The position numbers and the translations under genes were made by a program. Shown here piece by piece: positions 7,557 through 14,635 of a stretch of DNA of 14,635 nt (positions within the stretch are counted from its first letter, which is position 1; the number at the start of each line of letters is the position of its first letter). The DNA lies in contig JAHEDF010000038.1 of the NCBI GenBank assembly GCA_024641365.1, forward strand, positions 1 to 14,635, in the 5' to 3' direction. Below the pieces are notes generated by a model. The model worked only from the letters and a program-made list of their open reading frames with translations. It was not told the origin of the DNA and did not search any database. The DNA comes from Planctomycetota bacterium (GTDB lineage: Bacteria; Planctomycetota; UBA11346).

Positions 7557-9629
7557 ATGCATCTCCTTACCAAACTCGTCGTCCCTCTTGCTGTTATTGC
7601 TGGCGTAGTCGCTTTATCAAAAAGCGCTGTGCCTATTGGCACTGCCAAAAACAATAATGCAGTCAGTAGCGAAGAGGCCAGTGGTTCTACCATTAAAAAT
7701 ACTGATCTAACATTATTCGGCCATGATTCTAATCCTGCCGATCCAATAAAAGCACAAAAAGTGACGCTGCTAACTGATACCGAAATAGCGCAAGCAAGTA
7801 AGACAATTGATGACATTATTAATGAAAAATTAAAAGAAAAAGGCATCATCCCATTAAAGAAAATCGACGATAATAAATTTTTACGTCGTGCTTATTTAGA
7901 TCTCGGTGGACGCATACCATCTGTTCAAGAAGCAGCTGCATATATAAAAACTCGCAGCAGTAGTAAGCGTGAAAAGTTGGTAGCGGACATTATAGCAAGT
8001 GAAGCCTATAATAGTAATATGTTTAATTTTTGGGCTGATTTATTACGTGCCCGCAATAAACTCAAAGATCGTTACAGTGGGTTGCCGTACATTGATTGGA
8101 TTAAATCCTCTATTCAATCCAATAAACCGTATGACAAATTTATATATGAATTAGTTGCTGCCGAAGGGCCGGCGTTGGCTCGCGGAAATGGAGCTACCGG
8201 CTATTATATTCTCGATTCCGGTATGCAGCAAGATAACATGGCAAATACCGTACGTGTGGTACTCGGAACGCGCTTAGCCTGTGCGCAATGTCATGACCAC
8301 CCATTTGATAAGTGGACACGTCGCGATTTCTTTGAAATGGTCGGATTTACTGAAGGAACTGATACCAGTACTAATTCTCGTGATATTGAGCGCATGGCGA
8401 AAAAAATGTCCAAAAATGCGCCCTATTCAGTAGATGATGTTTCACGCGATATCGGTGAAACATTAGGTTTACAAGTAAGCAATAAAAATCCTGGCTCCAC
8501 ATCCTTACCCAAAGATTATCAATACAAAGATGGGCGACCGGGTGAAAAAATTAAACCACTCACCATGTTTGAAGAAGACATTCTTAAAGGCGCTAAAGAT
8601 AATCCACGTCAGCTATACGCAAAATGGATGACTTCCCCTGAAAATCCACGTTTTACCTTAGTGATTGTCAATCGCATGTGGAAAAAATTGATGAAGGTCG
8701 GATTGGTCGAACCAATGGATGACTTCACTGATGACACGAAACCTGCAAATGCTGAATTGGCTGATTACTTAGTGCGCTTAATGGTCAGTGTAAAATATGA
8801 CCTCCGTAAATTCTTGACGATCATTGCCAGTACCGACGCCTATCAACGCGAAACTATGGAAACTCCAATTGATAAATTTGCTTTTCATCATGAAGGCATG
8901 CCGCTGCAACGTTTGACTGCTGAGCAAGTGTGGGATTCATTAATGACTCTAACCATTGAAAATGTAGATTCCATTAAAGGCAACAATGCCAGCGACATGT
9001 ATAAGTTCTATGATGATAATAAAAATAAATCATTGGAAGATCTTGCTAAAATAGCCCTCGATGTTGGTCAGGTTCGTGATAAAATTCGCGATATGGATGA
9101 CGAAAAGCGTAAATTACGCGACCAAATGAATAAGGGTGGCAATAAAGATCAATTAAATGGTAAAATTAAACAGATTGATGGTGAACAAGATAAATTACGT
9201 AAGCAGTCGGCATTAGTCCCAAGTAAATACGGTAATGAAAATCCGCATGAATGGCGTCGCGCATCCGAATTAGCATCGCCAATGCCACCTGGACACTTCC
9301 TTCGTGTATTCGGACAATCTGATCGGTTCTTGATTGATAATGCCTCCATGTCCATGAATATGACGCAATCACTTGAATTGATGAATGGCATGATTGAACA
9401 AACCATTTTGACCGACGACAGCAAATCGGTACTCCGTAGTATTATCAACAGTGCGCCAAGCGTTGATGATAAAATTAAAGTGCTCTACGTCGCAATTATG
9501 TCACGCATGCCAACATCGCGCGAAATGAGTTATGGCAAAAAAGTCATGTCCTTAGCACCTCGTCGTCGTGGTGCTGAGTACCTTGGTTGGGCTTTGCTCA
9601 ACAGTGCTGATTTCATGTTCAATCAATAA
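7557..9629 (+). CDS. DUF1549/DUF1553 (PSCyt2/PSD1-type) exported protein
   Basis: From ATG 7557 this gives 690 residues. The frame also stays open upstream to GTG 7452 and ATG 7491, but ATG 7557 has a strong SD (TTTAGGAGT), identical to the one before the next gene, and starts directly at a signal peptide (LVVPLAVIAGVVAL). DUF1549 spans roughly residues 78-290 and contains C242-AQ-C245-H246-D-H248-PFD, a conserved heme-like motif of the family; covalent heme binding is not proven. DUF1553 follows from about 350 (KWMTSPENPRF, VNRMWKKL). Within it, about residues 499-555, is a charged coiled coil rich in K, D, E and R. Family members are abundant in planctomycetes and verrucomicrobia, often beside DUF1501 genes and carbohydrate-degradation genes, but their biochemical role is not established. 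The DUF1501 gene follows after 33 nt, so the two form an operon. Confidence 0.9.
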   Translation: MHLLTKLVVPLAVIAGVVALSKSAVPIGTAKNNNAVSSEEASGSTIKNTDLTLFGHDSNPADPIKAQKVTLLTDTEIAQASKTIDDIINEKLKEKGIIPLKKIDDNKFLRRAYLDLGGRIPSVQEAAAYIKTRSSSKREKLVADIIASEAYNSNMFNFWADLLRARNKLKDRYSGLPYIDWIKSSIQSNKPYDKFIYELVAAEGPALARGNGATGYYILDSGMQQDNMANTVRVVLGTRLACAQCHDHPFDKWTRRDFFEMVGFTEGTDTSTNSRDIERMAKKMSKNAPYSVDDVSRDIGETLGLQVSNKNPGSTSLPKDYQYKDGRPGEKIKPLTMFEEDILKGAKDNPRQLYAKWMTSPENPRFTLVIVNRMWKKLMKVGLVEPMDDFTDDTKPANAELADYLVRLMVSVKYDLRKFLTIIASTDAYQRETMETPIDKFAFHHEGMPLQRLTAEQVWDSLMTLTIENVDSIKGNNASDMYKFYDDNKNKSLEDLAKIALDVGQVRDKIRDMDDEKRKLRDQMNKGGNKDQLNGKIKQIDGEQDKLRKQSALVPSKYGNENPHEWRRASELASPMPPGHFLRVFGQSDRFLIDNASMSMNMTQSLELMNGMIEQTILTDDSKSVLRSIINSAPSVDDKIKVLYVAIMSRMPTSREMSYGKKVMSLAPRRRGAEYLGWALLNSADFMFNQ

Positions 9630-9662
9630 AATAATTTTATCATCCTCTTTAGGAGTAAAACC

Positions 9663-10979
9663 GTGCAAAACCCTTACAATCGTCTTGATGAATTATCCCG
9701 TCGTCACTTGATGGCGACTGTCGCTAAAGCTGCCTTTGGATTGTCAATAATTCCGGTTTTTGGTGGTTCCAATATTCTCAGCGCTGCGACTCCCAAAAGC
9801 GAAATGACATCTGCTCGCCGCAGCAAGCCAGCAACGCGTTGTATTTATCTCTATATGGCTGGTGGCATGACACATATTGATACGTTGGACCCAAAACCTG
9901 GTGCAAAAACGATGGGCCCATCAAAAGCAGTAAATTCAAAAGCTGATGGTGTCCAATTAGGTGCTACCTTCTCCAAAACAGCAGAGCACATGAAACATGG
10001 CTGCGTCATTCGCAGCATGACGTCAAATCAAGGTGCACACGAACAAGCCACTTATTTGATGCGCACTAGTTATGCACCTCGAAATACCGTGCGTCATCCA
10101 AGTATGGCGGCATGGTCGCAATACTTTTTTGCGCAACGCAACGAAACACTACCAGGCGGGATTATGATTGGTGGTGGTGGCGACCACCCACTGTCAGGGT
10201 ATTTAGAAGCTAAATTTGCTCCCCTTCCTGTCGGCAATCCAGACAAAGGCATTACCAACGTTGCTCCGCCAAAAGGCGTTGACCTACCAGAAATGCGCAA
10301 TCGCTTGGATGTTTTAGAAGCCCTAAATAAAGGTTTCTATAAACGCTTTGAAGCGCTTAAAGAATTACGTGGACACGAAGACATGTATTTCGACGCAGTA
10401 AAATTAATGGCCAGTAAAGATTTAGAAGCATTTGATATCTATAAAGAACCAACAGACGTGCGTCAGAGATATGGTGATAATTTCTTCGGAAAATCCTGTT
10501 TATTGGCTCGTCGCTTGGTAGAAAAAGGCGTTCGCTTTATTGATATTTCAAGTGGTGGCTGGGACATGCATGACAATCTGTTTAATGCCATTGAAGAACG
10601 TACCACTCCAATTGACCAAGGCCTGTCGGCTTTAATTGAAGATTTAAAAAGCAAAGGTTTGTTAGACGACACATTAATTTGCTTAGTGTCTGAATTTGGT
10701 CGCACACCCAATATTAATGACACCAATGGTCGCGATCATTACCCCAAAGCATTTTCTTCCTTATTGATGGGTGGTGGACTCAAAGGTGGCATGTCGTATG
10801 GCGCAACGGATAAGGAAGGCCGCGAAGTTATCGAAAATAAAATGGAATGGGAAGATCTAAACGCAACAATCGCATACGGTTTAGGTATGCCATTAGATAA
10901 AGTCATTACTTCCCCTGATGGCCGACCATTTACAGTCGCTCACAAAGGTAAGCCCGTTACTGATCTCTTTAAAGCCTAA
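9663..10979 (+). CDS. DUF1501 protein with Tat-like signal
   Basis: This is a 438-residue DUF1501 protein, a family related in fold to the alkaline phosphatase/sulfatase superfamily but with no settled activity. It starts at GTG 9663, preceded by TTTAGGAGT, the same SD as the gene upstream. The N-terminus has a twin-arginine-like motif, S12-RRHLM, then a hydrophobic stretch (TVAKAAFGLSIIPVFG), so export folded through Tat is likely. Family motifs are in order: GGMTHIDTLDPKPG (67-80), GGWDMHDN (298-305), EFGRTP (344-349) and GRDHYP (356-361). The Asp/His residues in these motifs could form a metal site by analogy with the superfamily. Pairing with DUF1549/DUF1553 is the standard PVC arrangement and suggests the two act together in the periplasm. 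Translation of the pair looks matched, given the shared SD. The family call is very secure; the function is unknown. Confidence 0.93.
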   Translation: MQNPYNRLDELSRRHLMATVAKAAFGLSIIPVFGGSNILSAATPKSEMTSARRSKPATRCIYLYMAGGMTHIDTLDPKPGAKTMGPSKAVNSKADGVQLGATFSKTAEHMKHGCVIRSMTSNQGAHEQATYLMRTSYAPRNTVRHPSMAAWSQYFFAQRNETLPGGIMIGGGGDHPLSGYLEAKFAPLPVGNPDKGITNVAPPKGVDLPEMRNRLDVLEALNKGFYKRFEALKELRGHEDMYFDAVKLMASKDLEAFDIYKEPTDVRQRYGDNFFGKSCLLARRLVEKGVRFIDISSGGWDMHDNLFNAIEERTTPIDQGLSALIEDLKSKGLLDDTLICLVSEFGRTPNINDTNGRDHYPKAFSSLLMGGGLKGGMSYGATDKEGREVIENKMEWEDLNATIAYGLGMPLDKVITSPDGRPFTVAHKGKPVTDLFKA

Positions 10980-10997
10980 CAGCTTAACAATTGGCAT

Positions 10998-11030
10998 AAA
11001 AAATCCCAGGTATCTGCCTGGGATTTTTTT
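10998..11030. terminator. Bidirectional rho-independent terminator between convergent operons
   Basis: The stem pairs 10998-11010 with 11017-11029 around a 6-nt loop: AAAAAATCCCAGG against its perfect complement, ending in seven T. It has A and T tracts on both sides, so it can stop transcription from the DUF1501 operon and from the opposing SpoIID gene, whose stop lies about 214 bp away. Confidence 0.92.
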
Positions 11031-11243
11031 ATTAAATAGACCTTTTTATTTCGCCCTATTTTATACCAATTCCGGCTCACTATATCCTAAATAATAAGAC
11101 ACTTACATGGAGGACCGCAGAAACGGAGAAATACTAAGGTGGAAATCCTGTGGTTATTGAAAAAAGCACAGCATTCCTCTTCGGTTCTCTGGTTCTCCAT
11201 GTTTATTTGTTGCCATTACGGATGATTTGTGGAGGAATGAGTA

Positions 11244-12689
11244 TTATCTCCACCACTGTACTAATTTCGAGCCGGGATAAAATGCTGCCATTATATCGCC
11301 TGCGCTGCTACCGGTGCGAGCCATGTGATAAGCACTGACTTGTGACATGCCGACTCCATGACCAAAGCCGCGGCCTTCAACCACTAAAATACCGCCTTGA
11401 GCAGATGCTACCACACACTTTGTCCAATTAGTAGAACGCACTTGTCCCGGGCCGACAGCTAGCCGAAAAGAAGCCGCGCTCATTTCCGAATCTATTTCCT
11501 GATTATTTTTAATATGTCGAATCAATACTTTTGCTACGCGATTTGAATCAGCAAAACGATTTATTGTTCGCACCGCAACCACATCACCTAAACGCAATCT
11601 TTCTTCTGGGTGATTCGCTGTCCATTTTTGTAGATTAGCCGAGACTGTGGTCATTGGTATTTGCACCCGCCAATTGACATGAGTTGTGCTCATGCCCAAA
11701 GCCTCTGCTCCTAATATACCAGCTGGATCTGCGACTGAAGGCATCACCGCAGTCATGTCGGTTATATTATCTGCACCGGTTAATTGCGGTCGAAAATTGG
11801 TCGCACTTTCGGTCTGGCCTCCTGAACAGGCATGAAATAAGGCAGGAACAGGTAAATTATGAGCGACAATTAATTGTCCGCGCGTCTGATCCAGAGCAAC
11901 CGCCATGCGGTTATTTAATGGCTTTAAACCTCCATATGCCATATCGACAGTATAGTGCCAATGTAATTGCCAAGGATTTCTATGATTCACTAAATAACGA
12001 TCGAGCGTATAACTGCGCGCAACCACTGCTTGTGCTTTAATCGACTCGAAAGGCCAATTTGGACTAATTTCTGTCGGTAAAACTCCTCGTAAATATTGCT
12101 CTAATCCTACGCGTTCAATTAATTGTGCTTTTCTGCTCGCCTGATCAATAACGACTTCTGGTTGCCCGCTAAATGAGAGTAATTGTGGCTTGCCAAATGG
12201 CGGATCTAACTCAGCAGAAAATGTTGGGCCATTAGCTATTGGCTGCACTTGTATGCGCATGCTTTGACCAAATAAAGCTGGGCCTGTTAAATTTGTCATT
12301 AACCCATTACCCGTCGCACGAACGCGCAAATTACCTGCAGGAATTACGAGGCGCTCACCCGCGTGCTGAATGATGGCGCCACGTGGCAATTTAAGAGCTA
12401 CTTCGGGACCGGATGCTAATAATACTCCAATTAATGGTTCACTGGTTATTGTCGGTAATTGTCGTTTAACTGGACCCGTTGGTGGTGGGCCTGCAGGAGT
12501 AACTACCTCTGGCGTGGTTGTAATTGGTTCTGGTGATGCCGTGCGTTCGTAAGGAGGCGCATTCGTTACACGTGTCGGTGCCGAGCTGCCGTAATTTCCC
12601 TGCCGTGCTCGACCTGGGTTCGTAATCTGACAGCCAATAATGACCATGAGTACAAATCCGATAGAACACCAATGCAGTGAACGCTTCAT
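11244..12689 (-). CDS. SpoIID/LytB-type peptidoglycan lytic transglycosylase, lipoprotein
   Basis: This is a 481-residue protein. The N-terminus is a lipoprotein signal with lipobox I-I-G-C20, so it is membrane-anchored outside the cytoplasm. Residues about 30-75 are a Pro/Thr/Ser-rich, probably disordered linker. The SpoIID domain covers about residues 85-481: LPTEISPNWPFESIKAQAVV (204-223) includes E207, matching the catalytic Glu of SpoIID; HACSGGQTES (286-295) matches the usual HSxSGG stretch; GRGFGHGVGMSQ (439-450) is the C-terminal signature. Known SpoIID proteins cleave glycan strands lacking stem peptides. Here it would act in wall remodelling or septation; nothing suggests sporulation. 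It overlaps the upstream hydrolase gene by 4 nt (ATGA) with GAGG just before the start, so the two are translationally coupled. The long Pro-rich insert is longer than in the Bacillus protein. Confidence 0.92.
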   Translation of the reverse strand: MKRSLHWCSIGFVLMVIIGCQITNPGRARQGNYGSSAPTRVTNAPPYERTASPEPITTTPEVVTPAGPPPTGPVKRQLPTITSEPLIGVLLASGPEVALKLPRGAIIQHAGERLVIPAGNLRVRATGNGLMTNLTGPALFGQSMRIQVQPIANGPTFSAELDPPFGKPQLLSFSGQPEVVIDQASRKAQLIERVGLEQYLRGVLPTEISPNWPFESIKAQAVVARSYTLDRYLVNHRNPWQLHWHYTVDMAYGGLKPLNNRMAVALDQTRGQLIVAHNLPVPALFHACSGGQTESATNFRPQLTGADNITDMTAVMPSVADPAGILGAEALGMSTTHVNWRVQIPMTTVSANLQKWTANHPEERLRLGDVVAVRTINRFADSNRVAKVLIRHIKNNQEIDSEMSAASFRLAVGPGQVRSTNWTKCVVASAQGGILVVEGRGFGHGVGMSQVSAYHMARTGSSAGDIMAAFYPGSKLVQWWR

Positions 12690-13540
12690 AATACCTCAAC
12701 GTGAAAAGTGGTCGTAAATCCGTCGAAAGCCATAGAAACATCCTGCGGTAAACGCGACTGCCATTTTTGATAGTGCACTTCGTAACCCATATGCGTCAAC
12801 ACTGTGCGTTGTGGGCGCAATCGCGCAATAATCGCCTGGGCTTCGTCCCAATTAAGATGCGTAGAATGTTCTTGCTCACGCAACATGTCGAGCACCAACA
12901 GATCAATATTTTTTAAATAGGCCTCTGCTTCCTCGGGAAGCATTTTTAAATCCGTCAGCCATGCCATATTTCCACAACGAAATCCCGTTGTTCGTCCAGC
13001 TGGTCCATGGCTCATGTAAAATGGTATGACAGGCAATCCTGCTATTATATGTCTGTCTCCATCTTTCATTGCCTCAGTGGTTAATGCGGGGCTACCCATA
13101 AAATAAAATTCTTCACGCTTTCCAAAGCAATACGGAAACATGGCGGTTACCGCTTCCAAATGTTCGTCATGACCATAAATAGGAATGGGCTGACCTCCCA
13201 TCAGGCGATTAAGATGTCGTAAATCATTAATACCGTGCGAGTGATCGGCATGATCGTGCGTTAGTAAAACTGCATCACAGCGTGTAATGCACTTTGCGGG
13301 ATAGGTACGGCCATCCCAGGTCCGATCCGGATCACGCATTTGGTGCTGCAAGTCCGGACCCGCATCAATTAAAATAATTTGTTCATCTGGGCCATATAAA
13401 ACGGCACCGGCTCGACGACGAAGATCTTTAGGATCATCCGACCAAAAATGCGGATAGCCCCACGGTGGATTGCCGTGGCTTGTGCCACATCCCGTAATCA
13501 GCAATGTCCACGTGGTGCTCTGCGCGCTCATTGATAGCAT
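12686..13540 (-). CDS. Metallo-beta-lactamase-fold hydrolase, PhnP/RNase Z-like
   Basis: ATG 13540 gives 284 residues; GTG 13549 (287) and ATG 13531 (281) are alternatives, with no clear SD for any. In 287-residue numbering the metal-binding motif T97-HDHADH103 is followed by H181, D200 (WLTD) and H253 (LTHMGYE), a complete two-metal set. The N-terminus LLITGCGTSHGNP matches the PhnP-like MBL subgroup, whose known members act on cyclic phosphodiesters of sugar or nucleotide type. There is no signal peptide, so it is cytoplasmic. It lies upstream of the SpoIID gene with a 4-nt stop/start overlap, so the two are co-expressed. Such orphan MBL proteins are widespread in Gram-negatives and their substrates are mostly unknown. 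The MBL fold is certain; PhnP-like activity is only a family-level guess. Confidence 0.9.
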   Translation of the reverse strand: MLSMSAQSTTWTLLITGCGTSHGNPPWGYPHFWSDDPKDLRRRAGAVLYGPDEQIILIDAGPDLQHQMRDPDRTWDGRTYPAKCITRCDAVLLTHDHADHSHGINDLRHLNRLMGGQPIPIYGHDEHLEAVTAMFPYCFGKREEFYFMGSPALTTEAMKDGDRHIIAGLPVIPFYMSHGPAGRTTGFRCGNMAWLTDLKMLPEEAEAYLKNIDLLVLDMLREQEHSTHLNWDEAQAIIARLRPQRTVLTHMGYEVHYQKWQSRLPQDVSMAFDGFTTTFHVEVL

Positions 13541-13634
13541 TGGAAGCACTTTATAGACATTATCAAAGCATCAGTTCTGTGCCGCTAGCACACAAATTTC
13601 AATTTAATTATTACATTTAGTGCGTTTTGGGACA

Positions 13635-13663
13635 TTGTCAGGGATGCACTTGCACCGTAGATG
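13635..13663 (+). promoter_or_regulatory. Weak candidate promoter for the right-edge oxidoreductase
   Basis: TTGTCA (13635-13640) and TAGATG (13658-13663) are 17 bp apart, with a good -35 but a poor -10 (3/6). It sits in the 143-bp divergent gap between the hydrolase and oxidoreductase genes. Position supports it more than sequence. Confidence 0.2.
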
Positions 13664-13683
13664 GTTTGCGGACGCTCACATCC

Positions 13684-14635
13684 ATGCCACATGTGATTAT
13701 TGTCGGAGCAGGAATTACTGGTTTAAGCGCAGCGCACGTATTAGCTGACGCAGGATGGCAGGTTCATATAATTGATAAAGAGACCCAACCTGGTGGAAGA
13801 TTTACCACACTTCATTTCGGAGATAGTGCACGAACGATTGATAATGGAGCGCAGTTTCTAACCACGCGAGATCAGCGTTTTGCCAATGCTGTTGCCGCGT
13901 GGGAAAAAAATGGCTGGGTTAAACAATGGTGTCATGGCATCCCCCTCTTAACTGCATCCGGAATTAATTATGAGCAAGATGGGTTTCCTCGATTTATTGG
14001 CAGTAACGGCATGCACCAGTTGGCAAGTACATTAGCACTCGGTTTTGATATTCAATTAAGGGCTACCGCTAAGCATCTTACAATTACTGATAAGCTTTGG
14101 GACGTCGCGTGGGAGTCTGAAGAAAATAATACTGACAAAACTAATGTAACGCGTGCAGATGCCATTATTTTAACGCAACCGGCTCCTAGTCTAATTCCCC
14201 TCCTCTCATCATCTCAGATTAGCGTTCCTAACGAAATACGTTCCATTCGCTATGCCCCATGTTTTTCATTGGCTGTGGATTTTTCTGAACAAATCACGCC
14301 ACTATTACCACCACCGGGGGCTGTACGTGTAGATGATCCTGCTAGCCCACTGATGTGGGCTGCTACAGCGCATGGACGAGGGCTGTCACGTAACGGAGAT
14401 GCATTAGTATTGCATGCTAGCGAGATCTGGACCACGACTCACCTCACCCAATCAATGGAAAATAAATCGAAATTATTAATTAAAGACAGTCAAGAAACGC
14501 TCATGCGCCTTGGTATAAGCGCAGATATTTTATCATTGTCTTCGATTGCCCGACAATGGATTAACAGCCGTTGTGTGGCACCAATAGCTCAACCATATGT
14601 GCGTCTACAAACACCTGCTCCATTATTTATTGCAG
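13684..14635 (+). CDS. NAD(P)/FAD-dependent oxidoreductase, renalase/COG3380-like, C-terminus cut by window edge
   Basis: The frame is open from ATG 13684 to the window end: 317 full codons with no stop. The N-terminus MPHVIIVGAGITGLSAA has the dinucleotide-binding motif G8-x-G10-xx-G13 and an acidic D31 at the end of the second beta strand, followed by PGGR (36-39). IDNGAQFLTTRDQRF (52-66) matches the conserved DxGAQYxTxRDxRF-like stretch of COG3380/renalase-type flavoproteins, and the spacing to WEKNGWVKQW fits too. The C-terminal FAD-binding part is probably outside the window. Renalases oxidise off-pathway NAD(P)H isomers; whether this homologue does so is unknown. There is no signal peptide, so it is cytoplasmic. 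It diverges from the MBL/SpoIID operon. SD is unclear: only GGA about 12 nt upstream. Confidence 0.85.
   Translation, partial: MPHVIIVGAGITGLSAAHVLADAGWQVHIIDKETQPGGRFTTLHFGDSARTIDNGAQFLTTRDQRFANAVAAWEKNGWVKQWCHGIPLLTASGINYEQDGFPRFIGSNGMHQLASTLALGFDIQLRATAKHLTITDKLWDVAWESEENNTDKTNVTRADAIILTQPAPSLIPLLSSSQISVPNEIRSIRYAPCFSLAVDFSEQITPLLPPPGAVRVDDPASPLMWAATAHGRGLSRNGDALVLHASEIWTTTHLTQSMENKSKLLIKDSQETLMRLGISADILSLSSIARQWINSRCVAPIAQPYVRLQTPAPLFIA

Noticed and set aside
11183..11198. Tandem repeat GGTTCTCT/GGTTCTCC
   Set aside because: Two imperfect 8-bp units without context; likely chance.
11229..11253. Inverted repeat GTGGAG/CTCCAC at the SpoIID stop codon as a terminator
   Set aside because: Only 6 bp with a 13-nt loop and no T run; the bidirectional terminator at 10998-11030 is far stronger.
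11150..11338. Plus-strand 62-codon frame starting at GTG with an AGGTGG-like upstream stretch
   Set aside because: It overlaps the 3' end of the well-supported SpoIID gene in antisense, lies after a terminator without a promoter, and its composition does not look like a protein.

Overview
The window looks like chromosomal DNA from a bacterium of the PVC superphylum (Planctomycetota/Verrucomicrobiota type). The main evidence is three genes from families that are abundant there: a PVC-type membrane-bound dehydrogenase fused to a c-type heme domain, a DUF1549/DUF1553 protein and a DUF1501 protein. The DNA is moderately AT-rich, and clear Shine-Dalgarno (SD) sequences precede several genes. No mobile element, CRISPR array, tRNA or rRNA gene was seen. 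The exact taxon cannot be named from the sequence alone.

Layout. Positions 1-1300 (minus) hold the N-terminal part of a secreted clan-A-like glycoside hydrolase that runs off the left edge. Positions 1455-4032 (minus) hold an overlapping pair: a flavin-dependent oxidoreductase with tryptophan-halogenase hallmarks, then an LpxL/HtrB-type acyltransferase. Diverging from the pair is a small unrecognised plus-strand gene (4162-4392), closed by a long hairpin. Positions 4528-7101 (plus) hold the dehydrogenase/cytochrome protein, ended by a strong intrinsic terminator. A 455-bp gap follows, with promoter-like elements and ordered repeats, and leads into the two-gene DUF1549/DUF1553-DUF1501 operon (7557-10979), which ends at a near-perfect bidirectional terminator. 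Facing it on the minus strand are a SpoIID-type lipoprotein (11244-12689) and, upstream and overlapping by 4 nt, a PhnP-like metallo-beta-lactamase-fold hydrolase (12686-13540). Diverging from that pair is a renalase/COG3380-like FAD oxidoreductase that runs off the right edge (13684 onward).

How the genes may work together. The cytochrome-dehydrogenase, DUF1549/DUF1553 and DUF1501 proteins all carry export signals. Together with the exported glycoside hydrolase they fit the periplasmic or surface carbohydrate-oxidation modules typical of PVC bacteria, though the roles of the DUF families are not established. The halogenase-like/LpxL pair suggests tailoring and acylation of a lipid or aryl compound. 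The most novel-looking signals are the leader of the DUF1549 operon, where the SD can pair with an upstream segment and a GTTAAT-type half-site recurs every 9 bp, and the isolated halogenase-like/LpxL pair.
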